Source: Rhodococcus pseudokoreensis | GTDB lineage: Bacteria; Actinomycetota; Actinomycetes; Mycobacteriales; Mycobacteriaceae | Length of the DNA stretch: 64,000 nucleotides | NCBI RefSeq assembly: GCF_017068395.1 | Contig: NZ_CP070619.1 | Coordinates: forward strand, 5,270,001 to 5,334,000 | Reading direction: 5' to 3' | The notes under the pieces: model-generated | Seen by the model: only the letters and a program-made list of their open reading frames with translations | What the model was told of the DNA's origin: nothing | The model's database searches: none | In this document: positions 63,368 to 64,000 of the stretch, piece after piece | How positions within the stretch are numbered: the first letter of the stretch is position 1 | How the letters are laid out: every line of letters begins with the position of its first letter | Translations under genes and position numbers: made by a program

Positions 63368-64000
63368 ATGAGCTTGACGACGACGGCGGAACATCGTGCG
63401 CTCCGCGACGCGGTTCGGCAGTTCCTCGCCGAGACCAGTGAACCCGCCGAGGTGCTGGCCGTCCAGGAAACCGAACTCGGTTACCGGACCGGGATGTGGG
63501 CCACGATGGCGGAGCAACTCGAACTGCAAGGGATGCTCGTCGACGAGAAGCACGGCGGTTCGGGCGCCGGCATCGGCGATCTCGTCGTGGTGGCCGAGGA
63601 ATTCGGCCGTTTCGCGGCGTGCAGTCCCTTCTTCTCCAGTTCGGTGCTGACCACGCTGGCGATCGCGGACTGTGCCCAGGAGCAGTGGCGCACGGAGCTT
63701 CTGCCCGGCCTCGCGTCGGGCGCTCGCATCGGTTGCCTGGCGTTCGCGGACGCCGACGGGTGGTGGACCGAGGGCTCGGAGCCGGTGCGCGCTCACCGGG
63801 ACAGTTCAAGCTGGCGGCTGGACGGTCGCGCCCACCATGTGATCTTCGGTCACTGCGCCGACTTCGTCGTGGTCGCGGCCCGCGCCGCCGACGGTATCGG
63901 CGTGTTTCTGGTGGATCCAGCGGACCGGGGTGTTCGTCGGACCAGGCAGCCGGTGCTGGATCTGACGCGCCCGCTCACGACCATCACGTTCGACGGCGCC
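63368..64000 (+). CDS. Acyl-CoA dehydrogenase, 5' part (cut by window end)
   Basis: The frame is open from ATG 63368 (AAGGAGAAGATCT upstream) to the window end, 211 residues. It has the N-terminal helical domain of acyl-CoA dehydrogenases (EHRALRDAVRQFLAET, then LELQGMLVDEKHGGSGAGIGDLVVVAEEFGR) and the start of the beta domain (IGCLAFADADGWW, where typical enzymes have TEP; WRLDGRAHHVIFGHCADFVVVAAR). The divergent beta segment is like the FadE subunits that lack a complete active site and pair with a partner. A second subunit may follow outside the window. The catalytic region cannot be seen. Confidence 0.82.
   Translation, partial: MSLTTTAEHRALRDAVRQFLAETSEPAEVLAVQETELGYRTGMWATMAEQLELQGMLVDEKHGGSGAGIGDLVVVAEEFGRFAACSPFFSSSVLTTLAIADCAQEQWRTELLPGLASGARIGCLAFADADGWWTEGSEPVRAHRDSSSWRLDGRAHHVIFGHCADFVVVAARAADGIGVFLVDPADRGVRRTRQPVLDLTRPLTTITFDGA

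Overview
The window is high-GC DNA with dense, often translationally coupled genes (ATGA/GTGA overlaps), frequent GTG starts and rho-independent hairpins without T-tracts. Together with an EthA-type monooxygenase, a glycine riboswitch of actinobacterial layout and many CoA-thioester catabolic genes, this points to a soil actinobacterium, most likely a Rhodococcus (jostii/opacus-like). That assignment is inference from gene content; no rRNA or tRNA gene was seen, and no CRISPR array, transposase or phage gene.

Layout. 0-3 kb: a family III CoA-transferase coupled to a fused AccD-AccA carboxyltransferase. 3-13 kb: central one-carbon metabolism. A tandem glycine riboswitch precedes gcvP-gcvT-gcvH-glyA-sdaA (minus strand), which together can turn glycine into serine and then pyruvate; divergently, lipA and a lipoamide dehydrogenase supply the lipoyl cofactor and the L-protein function. 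13-24 kb: accessory genes, namely an aromatic-acid type MFS porter, an EthA-like Baeyer-Villiger monooxygenase with an SDR and a divergent TetR regulator, a secreted protein of unknown function, and an IclR-centred locus (MHS transporter with a C-terminal frameshift, KstD-like flavoprotein, YciI-like protein, SDR).

24-31 kb: a complete aldarate (galactarate/talarate/glucarate) pathway: GudP-type importer, LysR regulator, acid-sugar dehydratase, KdgD and 2,5-dioxovalerate dehydrogenase, ending at 2-oxoglutarate. An ATAC-N7-GTAT operator lies between the LysR gene and the catabolic operon.

32-64 kb: a long catabolic region built from repeated kinds of parts: ACS-type MFS importer, family III CoA-transferase, acyl-CoA dehydrogenase, crotonase, thiolase, nitronate-monooxygenase-like flavoprotein and LysR regulator. 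Three blocks can be recognised (A 32.9-41.6 kb, minus; B 43.1-47.9 kb, plus; C 49.7-62.1 kb, mostly plus), with A and C sharing clearly paralogous thiolases and acyl-CoA dehydrogenases. The logic is: import a carboxylic acid, make its CoA ester by CoA transfer, dehydrogenate, hydrate, oxidise and cleave. The substrates are unknown. Block C also carries an IlvX-like thiamine-diphosphate enzyme; after it come a quinone-oxidoreductase-like MDR and an acyl-CoA dehydrogenase cut by the window end. This repeated CoA-ester cluster is the best candidate for an undescribed pathway.

Other notable points are a 13-bp motif repeated in inverted orientation on both sides of the iclR gene, a family of hairpins that swallow stop codons at 13-17.7 kb, and a MarR-type palindrome between marR and two DUF202 genes.
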